Below, in pieces: positions 11,069 to 22,806 of a stretch of DNA of 64,000 bases. Each line of letters starts with the position of its first letter. Position 1 is the stretch's first letter. Below the pieces are notes generated by a model. The model ran no database searches and was not told the origin of the DNA. It saw nothing but the letters and a program-made list of their open reading frames with translations. The translations under genes were made by a program, and so were the position numbers. This DNA is from Eremomyces bilateralis CBS 781.70 (lineage: Eukaryota; Ascomycota; Dothideomycetes; Eremomycetales; Eremomycetaceae), in the NCBI RefSeq assembly GCF_010015585.1, contig NW_022985069.1, forward strand, positions 977,528 to 1,041,527. Direction: 5' to 3'.

Positions 11069-13418
11069 TTAAATTGAATACGCTTCGTGACTCATCTCAA
11101 ATCCGATCAGGTCAAAGCCGCCCTGAATCGTGACCATGTTCTCCATAGCTCCAAACGTGTCGTCAAAGATAGCGTCGTTGAACTCCGGCCGAGTTGCATG
11201 TAGTTGCATCCGTTGTGTTTCGTCCGGAATGACCTGTGTCATCGGAGTGTCCATCATGGGAGCCACCATCATGGCTCCAGAGTGCCCGATTGAACCGTTC
11301 CCACCAAGTTCTGGTACTCGGACGTCCGGGACCGGATTTCCCGCCATGTCCGCAACCATTGCTGTTACAGCGGCCGATCCCTCTTCATTTCCATCCACGG
11401 ACATGAACAGCCCACGATTGAGTTGCTTGATGGCTCGACGAGGCTCGTACTTACTCTCCTTGATTGATTCGAGGACCGACTGCTTGACGGCTTCGTACAT
11501 ATCGCGATATTTCTTGGCTCCCGGCCAGCGCTCGGTGATGATGTATAGGACGATGCTGCAAGCATTCATGTCATTTGATGTGGTGATGCTGAAGACTTCC
11601 GATGGTGAAATCCAAGTACAGTAGACCAAAGTGAGACCTAAACGAATTAGCACATTGAAAATGAAATCTGGAGGGCGAAAACCGACCCGCAAGAAACACA
11701 GAATGCAGCGCCATGAGAGAAAACCCGACCGAGATGCTCTGGTGGAGCTTCTTGTACGTCTGGCAAACTCCTCCGCAAGCTTCCGCACATTTCATGATCA
11801 AACTAAGCGGCAGCTTTGGACCGGAAAGGACCGGATGCAGTAAGAACCGGAGGCACTTGTAATAGTACACCATGTAGTAGCCATACCCGTCTATGACTTT
11901 TGTGTCGGTTGTGGTAGTAGCCTTGTCGGCATTGTGTTCCCGTGCGTCTCTAGGGATCCGGTCTCTCCAATCGTCCAACTCTTTGATGAAGGTCTCGACA
12001 TCCGACTCGGAAGCACCCGAAGGCCGGTCAACACGGTATATGGTTTGTTGAATCTTGGATTCGATGCGACGTAGACAGCAGATGTGGATGAAGCAGCTGA
12101 GCGATGTGGACACAGCAGGCGGGTCGCTCTCGGATTTGGTTGCGACCTGCGCGGCCTCGAAGACTGCCGCGTCCTGGACGGATTCGTCGACATCGAGGGG
12201 TAGTTCAACATCGATATCCTGATCCGAAATGGCAAATGGGCGGCCTAGAATGATGGATATTTGTCGGTCTAGACAATAGCAGGTCCAGAAGATTCTCTTT
12301 CGCATCTCGTCTTCCAGGATCGAAAAGCGCTTGGGAGGACTCCGGCGGTGCATACCGAGGTCGATGCAAGTCCTCATAGCCAATCCGATACAAGTCCACG
12401 CTCCAGGCCCTTGGGGCGCCCTCAGGCTATAGATAGCGAGGAGGATCAAGATCTGGACGGAACGCACGTCGTGGTACTGGAGGACCTCGTCGAGATGCTC
12501 AATCCCTGCATCGTGATGTTTTTCGCAATAGAATGGCCCTGTCTGGCCAGTCGTCTCCAGGAACCGACCTCCGCTAGCATAGATGAGATGAAGTGCACTC
12601 TTCTCATACGGATCTGTGAGCGAGGCCCTACGAGTGTGTAGGATGCGGATGTAGTTGGAGTGAAATATCGGCCATCGGGTAGAAATGTGCTTCAGATATC
12701 CCTTGAGAAGCCGGTTTGCGGTGTCCTGCGGAATGCTTGCCGTTTCAACATAAGTATCTTCAATACTTGCATACGACAGTGATCTTGGGCTTAAATGCTC
12801 CCCGGGCTGAAGGTCAGGGCCGAAGTGTTCTTTGCATTTTACCAACGACCCTACCAGCTTACTCATAGTAATGCTGGATGACGCGCCAATGTATCCGCCA
12901 CTAGCCTGAAGCGACAGATCCCGCAGAATGTCTACCACCCCAGTACCTTCTTCCGACCTTCCCTCCCCGCTCCAGTCGAGCACTTCTCTTTTACCGTGGT
13001 CAGACTGGGGACTCTCGACGTGCGGTCGTTTGGCCGGTCTACGAATCTCAGAGGGTTCGGAAGAATCGGAGTGGTGGGCGGCTCGAAGTTGACGCCAGCG
13101 GGACTGGCCTTCATCAGCGATTCTTTCTCGCATCAAGACGGCCTCAAGTTCAGCGACACGGTTCTTCGCGGCTTTGTAATAGTCATCCTGACTCCTAGAG
13201 AGCGGCCTCGTGGGCTTGATGTATTTGCAAATGGCATCGAAGCTGGCACAATTGGAACAGGAAGGTGTCCGGCCATCACATTTCTGCTTCCGAGTCTTGC
13301 ATCGCTGGCAGGCCACGGCGACCCGGGCACGTCGTGCCGTTCTGGGTCTATCAGCTGTCGGCCCGTCCATTTGCTCGAGCGGGTTCTCGGATATAGCTGT
13401 GGGCGGAGTAGTAACCAT
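11069..13418 (-). CDS. Zn2Cys6 transcription factor with fungal-specific TF domain
   Basis: Exons 13418-11687 and 11637-11069 (intron 49 bases) give 766 residues. Six cysteines at 37, 40, 47, 54, 57 and 64 show the canonical C-X2-C-X6-C-X6-C-X2-C-X6-C spacing, with a basic linker and a short coiled coil (about 80-105) for dimerisation. The middle-homology region (Fungal_trans) runs from about 240 to 480 and includes the T-C-Y-C-L-D-R-Q-I-S block and G-R-P-F-A-I. The acidic, Met-rich C-terminus may activate transcription. It lies inside the gene group and is the obvious candidate for its pathway-specific activator; that role is inferred from position. Its own 501-base promoter has no CCG-N-CGG copy that I saw. 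Confidence 0.93.
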
Positions 13419-13919
13419 GATGCTCTGGTTAAAGACGCGCTATCTTTTCACAGAATCGAAAAAGGTAGTAGTAGTCGAGAGAGATCCGGAGGAGATCCCA
13501 GGATATGGGATCCTCTCCGGCCTCGAAGGGAGATAGTCATATGTTGGGTCATAGTCGATTATGCAACGCAACTGGGATAGGAGAAAGATAAGGGAGGGAC
13601 TTGAGCGATAGGAGATAAGTTCATGTATTATAGTGTAGTGTCAAAAACGGCGGAGTGGAGCTGGGAGGTACATTTAGCATGACTCATGAGCACCGAGGGG
13701 AACCTGTGGAGAATATATGTATCATGGGCTCATGGCTCATGAGTGTCGAGGTAGTGTTAAAAATGGGCCTTAAGGCTTGGCGTTTGAAGAGCTTTGAATT
13801 GTCACGTGGTTCGACTTTCAACCGCTCCTCAATTTACGGAACAAACGACACCAGATCAAAATCCCGGATACTATCAGGTATTACATACACAACCGCTATC
13901 CCTAGACATCTATCCTCGA
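13419..13919 (-). promoter_or_regulatory. promoter region of the Zn2Cys6 regulator
   Basis: 501 bases with two related 15-base direct copies, 13683-13697 and 13736-13750 (CTCATGAG then CGAG), three mismatches apart. No CCG-N-CGG motif was seen. Confidence 0.35.
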
Positions 13920-15800
13920 CTATAGGGTTCCCTTCTCCAGAAAAGCAGTCGGAATGTCGATATGCTTGCTACGTAAGTACTCCGCAATGAACTTCCCCAG
14001 GATATCATATGTTGCATTGGCAGTCACTCCCCGATCAAGGTGATCATGCAGCAAGAAATGAACCGCCCAGAGATTGGGAAACTCCATTCGATCGATTTTC
14101 TGGCCCTTGTAGTCCTCGCCCATGAGTTCCTTGAATTTCTCCGAGCTCAGCAGGCTTCGCAGCCACGGCCATTCCGACGCGTCGCGAGCGAAGAATCCGA
14201 CATTGCAGTTCGAGCCTTTGTCGCCCGCCCTCGCGTATACAACCCGCCCCAGAGGGGCACGAGTCGTTGGTCCGAACTCTCCTAGGTCCACTGCATTTGT
14301 TGTCTCGTACGACGGTTGCGTCCATGGGTGCTCGATGGTCTCGGCTGCCGGAGGTACAATCACGTCGTCGTGGCCTGGTTTCGAGAAGTGGATGATTTGC
14401 GTCGGTTGTGGAATCAAGGTTGGGAAGTACTCGGTATACTGACAATGATGTTAGCTCGATCTCCGCGCATATTCCCTTTTTGGAACACCTACTGGCTTTG
14501 GCACCGCCGTTCGGAGGTCAGCGTGAAATGTAGCGGCTGGATATGTGTGCATGTTCATATCGAGCGCCGGGCGTATGAAGTTGGCTTCCGACAATGCTTC
14601 TGCTTCCTTTGCCTGAGCGAACAGTCGCATATCCACTGTTGCTGCGTTCTGATTTCGAGGATTCTCTGATGCCGTGCCGTACACTGACACATCCCAGAGA
14701 CTGAACTTGGAGAGTCTGGCTGTGCCAAAGCTGTGGCGCAGCTGCGTTTCTAGTAGCTTGACCTTCTCGTCAATATCTAGCCCGACCATCGCCCAATGGA
14801 CTTCGGCTTGGTACCCTCCAAAGGCCGTAAGCCCCATTTTCGTCGTTGCCGGCGGTGGCCGTCCGGTAATGCCGGAGAGTCGGACTCGGTTTGGTCCCAG
14901 CTGCGTGAGGCTAGCCTGGTCGATGACAGCTGTGACATCGCAGTTGAGGTAATACATTCCCTGGATCTCGTACAGAAGCTGTTCCTTGCAGGTTTCCACG
15001 CTCACCAAGCCACCCGTTCCCTCGGGCTTCGTGATGACGACGCCTCCTTCGCTATCGATTTCTGCAATGGGGTATCCAAAGTTGTTGATTCCATTCCAGT
15101 CTAGGCTTTTCCACCCAGTGAAGTTTCCGCCAGTCACATAGACTGAGCATTCAATCAAGTGGCCGGCAATTAATGACTGCGCGAGTTGGTCATAATTCGA
15201 CCTCGACCATCCATGCCACCACGCGGCAGCTCCAATGATTGGCGAAGCATCTGCCACGCGGCCACAGATGACGATTGACGCACCTTCGCTGAAAGCTCTG
15301 GCAATGGCCATCCCGCCGAGATAGCACTGCCCGAACAGGGGCTCGAACTCCCATTCTGCGAGCGTCTTTCCGGTTGAAACATGTCGGTAGCTGGAAGGAT
15401 CTTGCTTCAAGTCCTCCTTAACTTGGCTCAGAACGGAATCGCCTTCAATCCACGCCACGTTCAAGCCCAGTCCCTTCTCTTCCACCATCTTGATGACCAC
15501 ATTATATAGCTCTTTTGTTGCTACAACTCCAGCGTTGCATGCAAGCTTAAGTCCTTTCTTAGCAATTCCTTCAAGGGCCGGCTCCAAGGCTTCTAAAAAG
15601 CTGTCTTCATAGCCAATCCCGAGTCCGTTTGCCACGTTGTAGGCTCGAGTTGGCATGTTCAGCTCGCTCATCCAGTCCCCGACGAGCACGTCGACCGACT
15701 CCGACATGTTGACCGCATTGGAAAGGGCATCGCGTTTGTCACAAGGTGAGCCAGAAATGTTCATAATACGCACAGGGCGCGTTGGAGGATGGGACACCAT
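13920..15800 (-). CDS. AtuA-like protein (DUF1446, acyclic terpene utilisation family)
   Basis: Exons 15800-14493 and 14438-13920 (54-base intron) give 608 residues. The N-terminal ~450 residues match the AtuA core: N-I-S-G-S-P-C-D, L-V-G-D-W-M-S-E, a N-A-G-V block, W-I-E-G-D, I-V-I-C-G-R-V-A-D-A-S, and V-T-G-G-N-F. The C-terminal ~120 residues are the AtuA-associated domain: V-V-Y-A-R-A-G-D-K-G-S-N-C-N-V-G-F, then L-L-H-D-H-L-D-R-G-V. In bacteria AtuA is encoded with the geranyl-CoA carboxylase genes; its reaction is unsettled. Fungal homologues are common beside catabolic genes. It is divergent from the Old Yellow Enzyme across a shared 887-base promoter. Confidence 0.92.
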
Positions 15801-16118
15801 GTTGTCAATCTAGCAAAATCACAGTATGTTGGGGGAGGAGATGAAAAGGTGTATGTGAGCACTATTCAATTCTCTGCAAATATCAAATCTCGGTCTTATG
15901 TCTAACAGCAATAGATAGCAGTCTTGCCATATTATTGCCATTCGAACCCCACCGGAGCCGTTTGCGAGTTCGGATGTTTCTGGCAGCCATCCGGCAGGGA
16001 CCATGGACGGCAGCAGAATCCGCTCGCGTCCGCTCATATGTTTCCCAGGTTGGAACCGGCGGGGTTATGCGTAGTTCTGGAATTGACATTGTCGATGCCT
16101 TGAAATCGTTATCATTTC

Positions 16119-16125
16119 CCGTCGG
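16119..16125. promoter_or_regulatory. CCG-N-CGG site (candidate Zn2Cys6 site)
   Basis: CCGTCGG, 10 bases from a second dyad, TCCGCTACGGA (16135-16145), which has a 3-base gap. Confidence 0.4.
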
Positions 16126-16434
16126 TACCTAGACTCCGCTACGGACGATTAGACCGAACCCGCTACTATAGAAGACCAATATCTAGAGAAGATCGAGATC
16201 CAACGGAATGGTGAGCTGACCGTCGCTCTTGGAGTGCTCCGTATGTATCCTGCCAGTCGCGGATAACGAATCATGCTAATCGTGCAGGTGTCACAGGTTT
16301 GACTACGTTCTTTAGCATGATCGGAAAATAGAATGTACAGCCAATGGCCGTATTACAGCCCTTGAAACCAGGGTTCCGTTTCGTTAGGTATCTCGGTCCC
16401 GATCTGGACTCTAGATCCAAAACATCCCGGTCTT

Positions 16435-16441
16435 CCGACGG
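16435..16441. promoter_or_regulatory. CCG-N-CGG site (candidate Zn2Cys6 site)
   Basis: CCGACGG at the centre of a perfect 13-base palindrome CTTCCGACGGAAG, 247 bases before the Old Yellow Enzyme start. Confidence 0.45.
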
Positions 16442-16687
16442 AAGTGCTCCCGACAGGACAAAGCTGCATCACGTGACTAGACTGAGGGTCGGCATGCCGA
16501 TCCTATAGCGAAACAACCTATGACATAGTGTCTATTACGGAATACAGGACCACAAATTAGGTAACATGGTCCGCACGCTAACAAAGGTCGGTATACTTTT
16601 CTCCAAGTCTTTCCGGGCAGATGCGTTGAACACCATCTCAATCCCATGCTCGTCCCTAATTGAGGTGTTTAACTAGCAACGACAGCG

Positions 16688-18102
16688 ATGGCCTCTACAC
16701 GCTCCCAACCGCTTCTATTTCAGCCACTGAAAATTGCCAATGGAACGATTGAGCTGAAACATCGAGTGATTCTGGCCCCCCTAACTCGCAATCGAGGAGT
16801 TCCCGTTTTCGAAGATACCCCAGAGAAGCCAAACCGAGACTGGTATCCCGATGAATTGGTTACTGAATACTATCAGCAAAGAGCAACGGAAGGTGGCCTT
16901 CTGATTAGCGAAGGTTTACCGCCGTCTCTACAGGTACTTTGTTTCTTACCCCACGGGCCACCTTTCCATCCGTAACTGATATCCCACTCTTCAAGGGCGG
17001 CGGAATGCCGGGCACCACCGGTTTGTATCTCCCCGAACATATTGTCGGTTGGAAGAAAGTCGTCGAAGCAGTACACGCCAAGGGCGGATACATCTATGCC
17101 CAATTGTGGCACTCTGGTCGCACAACCATCGCACCAACCACCGGCCTGCCGAGTGTCGCGCCATCAGCAGTGAAATGGGACGATCCAAACGAAGAATACC
17201 CGTACCCGCCGCCGGGCCACGACAAACGGGCCAAGTACCGAGATCATCCGCCGGTTGAATTGACCGTTAGCGATATCAAGCGCGTCATTGGCGAGTACTG
17301 CGAGGCTGCCCGTCGTGCAGTTGAGGAATGCGGTTTCGACGGAGTTGAGGTCCATGGAGGGAATGGGTACCTCCCAGAGCAGTTCCTGTCGTCCAATGTC
17401 AACATGCGGAACGATGATTATGGTGGAAGTCCGGAGAAGCGGTGTAGATTCGTTGTAGAATTGATGGAGGAGCTAGCCAAGACCGCCGGGCAAGAGAAAG
17501 TGGCACTCCGGTTAAGTCCTTTCGGGCTATTTAACCAAGCCCGGGGCTCGCAGAGGATGGGGACGTGGAGCCACCTCTGCAAAGAACTTAAGACGAAGAT
17601 TCCGCACATGTCTTACGTGTCATTCATCGAGCCGGTATGTTGTTCCCTTTTTCGTGCACACTTGAGGTTAAGCTGATTGATGGACTGCCAGAGATATGAA
17701 CAGGTCTTCAGCACGGCGGAGAAGGACTCATTTCTCGGGTCATGGGGTCTAGAAACTGTCGACCTTTCCCACTTCCGGAAGGTTTTTGGCGACACTCCAT
17801 TCTTCAGTGCCGGAGGCTGGTACGACGGAAACTTTTCGGGAGTTTTGGAGTCCGGCCGGTACGACGCCTTGTTGTTCGGGCGCTGGTTTATCAGTAACCC
17901 TGATCTGGTTCGCCGGTTAAGGGAAGGTTTACCGTTGAGGATGTATGAGCGGGATAGATTTTACGGGCCGTTTCCAGACAGGGAAAGAGGCTATACTGAT
18001 TATACTGCCTGGGATGTGGAAAAGGAACACAGTGCAACCGTGGACGGTATAAAGGGGGACGTTGCAACTACTTCTACAGTTGAAGTAAAGGCATCAGCAT
18101 GA
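16688..18102 (+). CDS. Old Yellow Enzyme family NADH:flavin oxidoreductase
   Basis: Exons 16688-16933, 16996-17634 and 17692-18102 (introns 62 and 57 bases) give 431 residues of an FMN TIM barrel. Visible are L-A-P-L-T-R-N-R near 35, E-Y-Y-Q-Q-R-A-T-E-G-G-L-L-I-S-E-G, Q-L-W-H-S-G-R near 118, and G-V-E-V-H-G-G-N-G-Y-L-P-E-Q-F-L near 200 with the substrate-binding pair as H-x-x-N. D-D-Y-G-G-S and R-L-S-P-F-G follow. The family reduces activated C=C bonds with NAD(P)H. No targeting signal is seen. OYE members occur in fungal nitrogen-heterocycle catabolic clusters, where they are proposed to reduce ring intermediates; here that role is inference. Confidence 0.94.
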
Positions 18103-18564
18103 GCCGTACGCCTGAAGGGATGAACAGAATGAGATGGTCCTTGGTTGCGGACTCTAAATGGGCATTTTCGGGTTTTCGATTTTCATTAATATATGGCATC
18201 CTTCGAAGAACAGTCTGGAGGCGTGAAACCCTCCCGTGATCCGGTAAAACCATTCAGTGAATTATGTGCATGATGAAGCCTTTTTTAAAGGCGAGCTCTA
18301 CTCTAAACGTCCAATGCCGGTTTTCCGGGGAGAGGGGTGTGGCTGGGGGGGGGGGTGAACGGCCATGACATTAGAATTGAACTTCTGAAAGCTAGTCGAA
18401 CAACTTGTCCTTCCAATCGATGGATTGCAGGCTCCAGTATTCAGCTATGATTATGATGGAGTGCAAGTGGTGATATTGACTACATGATCCTACAGAAAGA
18501 ATTAATACAGCTCAAATGGCACTGATGCCAGAGGGTTTTCTTGAAAATAGTTCCTTCAATTCCA
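18103..18564. other. convergent 3' region with a G-rich run
   Basis: 462 bases between two convergent genes. At 18327-18355 the plus strand has G4, G4 and G11 tracts separated by 3 and 7 bases, which fits a G-quadruplex pattern. Confidence 0.4.
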
Positions 18565-20194
18565 CTAGGTCTTAACTACTACGGGTTCCTTCCCAACCAC
18601 GACGCTGCCTTGTGTCAGAGGAACTTCAATGTCGTTCGTTTTGCTTTCACCGTTGGTTCCGTTCACACTCTCTTTTACCGCTTGCTCCGCTTTGAAGGCT
18701 TCGATTGTGTCCCCTTCAAACCCACTCCCCCACTTGAACTTGTGCCCGTAGTGATCATCCCTCAGACGAGTCTGACCCTTGACTCCATACAGGTTCTCCC
18801 GCAATGTACCTCCTTCCACGTCATAGTCTTCCCACATGAGACCTCTCTTTACTAACTCGGGTCGCAGAAGGTAGACAACGTCCTCGAATGTGCCAGGGCT
18901 GGTCACATAAGCAATGTTAAAGCCATCAACATCTGCTTCGTTGATCCACTGCTCAAATACATCGGCCACCATCTCTGGAGTGCCAACAGGGGCCGGATGG
19001 AAGCCACCAAGAGCCATGGTCTCGCCTAGTCTTCGAGGAGTCCAAGGTTCCGTGTTACCGGTTGCTTTGTTGAAGTTCTCCAAGAACGTATGGGTGGCGT
19101 CATCTCCAGGAGCATCTTTTAACTCAAAGACTTCGTCGAGCGGGAAGCGGGCCAGATCAATTCCGGTATAGCCAGAAAACTGTGCAAGACCGCCAACGAC
19201 GTCTGCGTCCTGTCTTGCCTGTTCATACTTCGCTTGCGCCTCTTCCAGTGTTCGTCCAATAATTGGGGTGATACCGACAAAGAACTTGAGAGATTGGGGA
19301 TCGCGCCCTTCGGCAGCTGCGTCGGCACGGATCTGAGCAATTGATCCGGCAGTCTGTGAGGGGACCAAGCCTCCAACATAGATGGCTTCAGCATGCTTAG
19401 CGCCAAATGCACGACCCATCTTGGATGTTCCGGCTTGGAAGAGAACCGGAGTGCGTTGAGGAGAAGGGTGAGTTTGGGAGGCGGCCGAAGCTTTCAGATA
19501 TTTGCCTTGACCCTCAATTAGTATCACGACTCTTCGATAACTGGAACACCGCAAACATACCCTTATGCTCAATTTTCTTCACCTTCGAGGGCTCAAAAGC
19601 AACTCTGTTCTCCGCGTCCCAGACAACCGCATCATCCGCCCAAGAGCTCTCCCAGAACTTATAGACCAGGTCCATGTATTCATGAGCCACTGCATACCGT
19701 TCATCATGCGGCACAACATCATCTGCACCCAACGCTGTCGCTGCGGCCTTGCTCCAGCTCGTGACAACATTCCATGCAACTCGTCCATTTGTGAGATGAT
19801 CCAAGGAGCTGAAAGTCCGTGCCAGAATGTACGGTGTCAGGTAGCTGGTGCTGCCGGTGACGCCGAAACCAACGGACTTGGTGACGGATGCCATCGCCGG
19901 AATGAGAACCATCGGGTCCAATCCAGCGGAATGTGCACCTGCACGGAGAATCGGGGCAGTGCTTCTCGAGTAGACATCAAAAAGAGAATAGGAATCCGCA
20001 AAGAAGATGAAGCTAATTTTTCCTTCCTCAGCGAGGCGAGCAAGATTCAGCCAGTATGGCAGTCGGTCTTTGCCGGAAGTCCGGTCGTATGGTGAGCGCC
20101 ATTGGCCTGGCGACATATGGGACCCAGTGCACGCATTTTCGAAGAAGTTGAGGTATATCCTCTTCTTTGGGGGGGAGACTGTGGGCGGAGACAT
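18565..20194 (-). CDS. FMNH2-dependent monooxygenase, NtaA/SnaA/DszA (luciferase-like) family
   Basis: Exons 20194-19561 and 19505-18565 (55-base intron) give 524 residues. N-terminal family signals are the N-F-F-E-N-A strand, H-M-S-P-G-Q-W, F-F-A-D-S-Y-S, G-F-G-V-T-G-S-T-S-Y and L-D-H-L-T-N-G-R-V-A-W-N-V-V-T-S. The C-terminal half has T-P-V-L-F-Q-A-G-T-S, A-E-A-I-Y-V-G-G, and G-T-P-E-M-V-A-D. These enzymes use free FMNH2 made by a partner reductase and O2 to cleave or hydroxylate N- or S-containing substrates (nitrilotriacetate, pristinamycin, dibenzothiophene sulfone). The flavin-reductase gene at 26755 is a natural partner. The last ~60 residues are low complexity. Confidence 0.93.
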
Positions 20195-20482
20195 TGCGAT
20201 GGTTCGATAAGTTCTTCAAACGACTTTCTGAAGGGCGAATGGCTGCGTGAGGACCTCTTGCTATCAAATGGGAGCGTCAAAGGCTTATAATACGTATGGA
20301 GAAAGCAATTACTGGTCTATCGGCCCGGACAACCGTCTGCGGGTTTGAACTGCAGTAGGAGTCAGGCCAAAGGCCCGACTCGGAAACAGCCGCGAGCATC
20401 ACATTAGCATCTTACGATCTCCGGAGTTTGGAATCGATAACAAACGAAACTTAGGTGGACTGGGAAAGTAGTTTATGAGATG

Positions 20483-20489
20483 CCGTCGG
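20483..20489. promoter_or_regulatory. CCG-N-CGG site (candidate Zn2Cys6 site)
   Basis: CCGTCGG in the 11-base palindrome TGCCGTCGGCA (20481-20491), between the monooxygenase and transporter starts. Confidence 0.4.
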
Positions 20490-20514
20490 CACATATTCCG
20501 ATGGGTCGGAGAGG

Positions 20515-20558
20515 TTCCCGATCGCTTGGATCAGGGTTCCCGATCGGTTGGATCAGGG
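20515..20558. repeat. 22-base tandem direct repeat, two copies
   Basis: Units 20515-20536 and 20537-20558 differ at one base (GATCGCTTGG against GATCGGTTGG). A third partial unit, CTGATCAGGGG, follows at 20560-20570. The repeat adjoins the CCGTCGG site in the divergent promoter. Confidence 0.8.
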
Positions 20559-20809
20559 GCTGATCAGGGGCTCCCTATTGGTCGTCCCCAAAGCGCTAAC
20601 CTGTTTAGGAACAGTGACCCATCGGGGGCTGCTGCGGGGTTTTTTGTACAGTTTACTACGGAACATGGGTAATAGGGTAATAGTTCGTTAACTTCTGAGT
20701 TCGTACTGTGTACAATCATACTCTGTACTCCGTACACTTGGTACTCTTGGCCGTTGGATAATTTCGTAAATTCTGTGATTTTTTCAAGACTTCAACGCTG
20801 CTGTCAACA

Positions 20810-22641
20810 ATGGCAGAATACCGAGAAAGACCACCCCAGGAATCTACGATACAGCAACCACAAGAACTTGTCGACACTCAAGACTATTCCAACCAATATT
20901 CATTCTCAAGACTGGTTATAATTCTTGCGGCGCTGGCATTTACTCTCTTTGTTTCTTTCATAGATCAAACCAGTGTTTCGACGGCACTGCCAGCAATTGC
21001 CAAATCGCTCGATGCGTACGAGTCGATATCATGGGTTGGCACCTCATTTCTGGTTGCAAATACGTCGTTTCAACTGATAAATGGCCGGTTAAGTGACATA
21101 TTTGGTCGGAAAAACTGTCTCATGTTAGTGTCTTGAAATAGAATAGCAAAAACATTTGCTGATTGATCAGGACTTGTATGGCTCTGCTTGCAATCGGAGA
21201 CTTGCTGTGTGGATTTGCAAAGACTCCAGCGCAGCTATATGTGTTTAGAGGAATTGCTGGTGTTGGTGCTGGTGGAATTAATAGGTAGGCGCCTCTTAAC
21301 CTTTGTATGGAATCATTGCTGATTAACGATTAGTTTGGTTATGATCATGTTCACAGACATGACGACCCTAGAGCAGCGAGGAAAGTACCAGGGACTTCTT
21401 GAGACCAACATAGCTTTAGGAAATGGAGTTGGACCCCTAATAGGGGGCGCCTTCTCACAGTCATCCGCAACATGGCGATGGGCATTTTGGTTCGTCGTGC
21501 CAGTCACAGTGATGGCAGCAGTGCCAACCTACCTCACTTCACCCAAAAGCAAGTTGGTGGGAAATATGTCTGAGAAGCTGAGAATGATAGATTATGGAGG
21601 CATGGTGCTCAGTCTCTCTTGTGTCATTTTCCTGCTTGTAAGTCAACCACTCCTAAATCATTCCAGTGCCAGAATAACCAAATAACAATTGACCAGATTC
21701 CCATTTCATCCGGCGGAACCACGTGGAGCTGGTCATCACCTCTCATCATATCTTTTCTTGTGATCGGAGCCTGTCTTGTAGTATTATTCGTCGTCTTCGA
21801 ATGGAAGTATGCCAAGTATCCAGTTATGCCTCTACGAGTATTCGACAGGCGTTCGGCAAAGATCCTCTTCATGCACAATCTCTTAACCGGCATAGTTTAT
21901 TACTCGGACCTTTATTACCTGCCGTTATATTTCCAAGTCGTCCTTGGCCATTCACCCTTGGAATCTGGCCTGCTTATCCTGCCACTTATCCTCGGATTCT
22001 CAGCATCTTCCACAACGGCTGGATTTCTCCTTTCCCGCCTGGGACGCTGCAATCCTGTTATCTGGGCTGGCTACGTGATGTGGACTGCAGGCGCAGGAAC
22101 CCACATCGCCTTCGGATCGTCGACTAGCATCGGAGTCACCATTGGATGTCTTTTGGTCGAGGGATTCGGTATCGGATTTTCGTTCCAGCCAGTTATGATC
22201 GCACTACTGGCTAATACCAGGAAAGAAGACCGAGCCGTTGTTACTGGAATGCGTAACTTTATCAGGACTGTCGGTGGGGCAATCGGACTGGCCATCTGCG
22301 CAGCAATTATCAACAACGTGCTGCAGGCTAACCTACCACCGTCCATGCCAAGTCAGAGCGGGATGGAAATGATCGGCAAGCTGGACCAATTGACTCCGGG
22401 GGAGCAGAGCGCACTCAGGGAGGCGTACATGAAGGGTTTGGACATTGTATTCCGTCTCGCTTGCCCGTTGATAGGATTCTGTCTTCTCACAAGCGCGGCG
22501 TTGACTGATGTTCCGTTAGCAACGGCACACGAACCGCAGGAGCAAAGCGGGCCTGCAATCGACGAGAAAGACTCGGGGGCTGCAAGTTCCTCACCTGCAA
22601 AAACTGAGATCACAATTGATGTGGACTTGCAAAGGAAATGA
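20810..22641 (+). CDS. MFS transporter, DHA2 (14-helix drug:H+ antiporter) type
   Basis: Four exons, 20810-21123, 21171-21284, 21334-21637 and 21697-22641 (introns 47, 49, 59), give 558 residues. Motif C-like and family signals are F-I-D-Q-T-S-V-S-T-A-L-P-A-I near 50, W-V-G-T-S-F-L-V-A, G-R-L-S-D-I-F-G-R-K after helix 2 (motif A), and the E-Q-R-G-K-Y-Q-G-L-L loop with G-P-L-I-G-G-A-F typical of DHA2. The C-tail is Ser/Glu-rich. It may export a toxic intermediate or import a substrate; the sequence does not say which. It is divergent from the monooxygenase gene, suggesting co-regulation. Confidence 0.95.
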
Positions 22642-22806
22642 CGATAGATATCAATGATATTTAACTAATAGTTAAACATTGTAAAAAGCATCCTTGAAAG
22701 CAAGCTATTTTGAAACCCTGCACTAGACTATGGTGGTTCTATGTGCAGTTTAATATCTACGGTACGGCACCATACAACATACCAGTGTCTCCAGTGTCTC
22801 CAATGT

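Larger units (their letters stand above)
15801..16687. promoter_or_regulatory. shared divergent promoter, AtuA-like gene and Old Yellow Enzyme gene
   Basis: 887 bases between two divergent starts. It carries CCGTCGG at 16119-16125, CCGACGG at 16435-16441 inside the palindrome CTTCCGACGGAAG, and a third dyad TCCGCTACGGA at 16135-16145. Confidence 0.5.
20195..20809. promoter_or_regulatory. shared divergent promoter, monooxygenase and MFS genes
   Basis: 615 bases between divergent starts. It contains CCGTCGG at 20483-20489, a 22-base tandem direct repeat at 20515-20558, and GTACTCCGTAC-type sequence near 20727. Confidence 0.5.
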
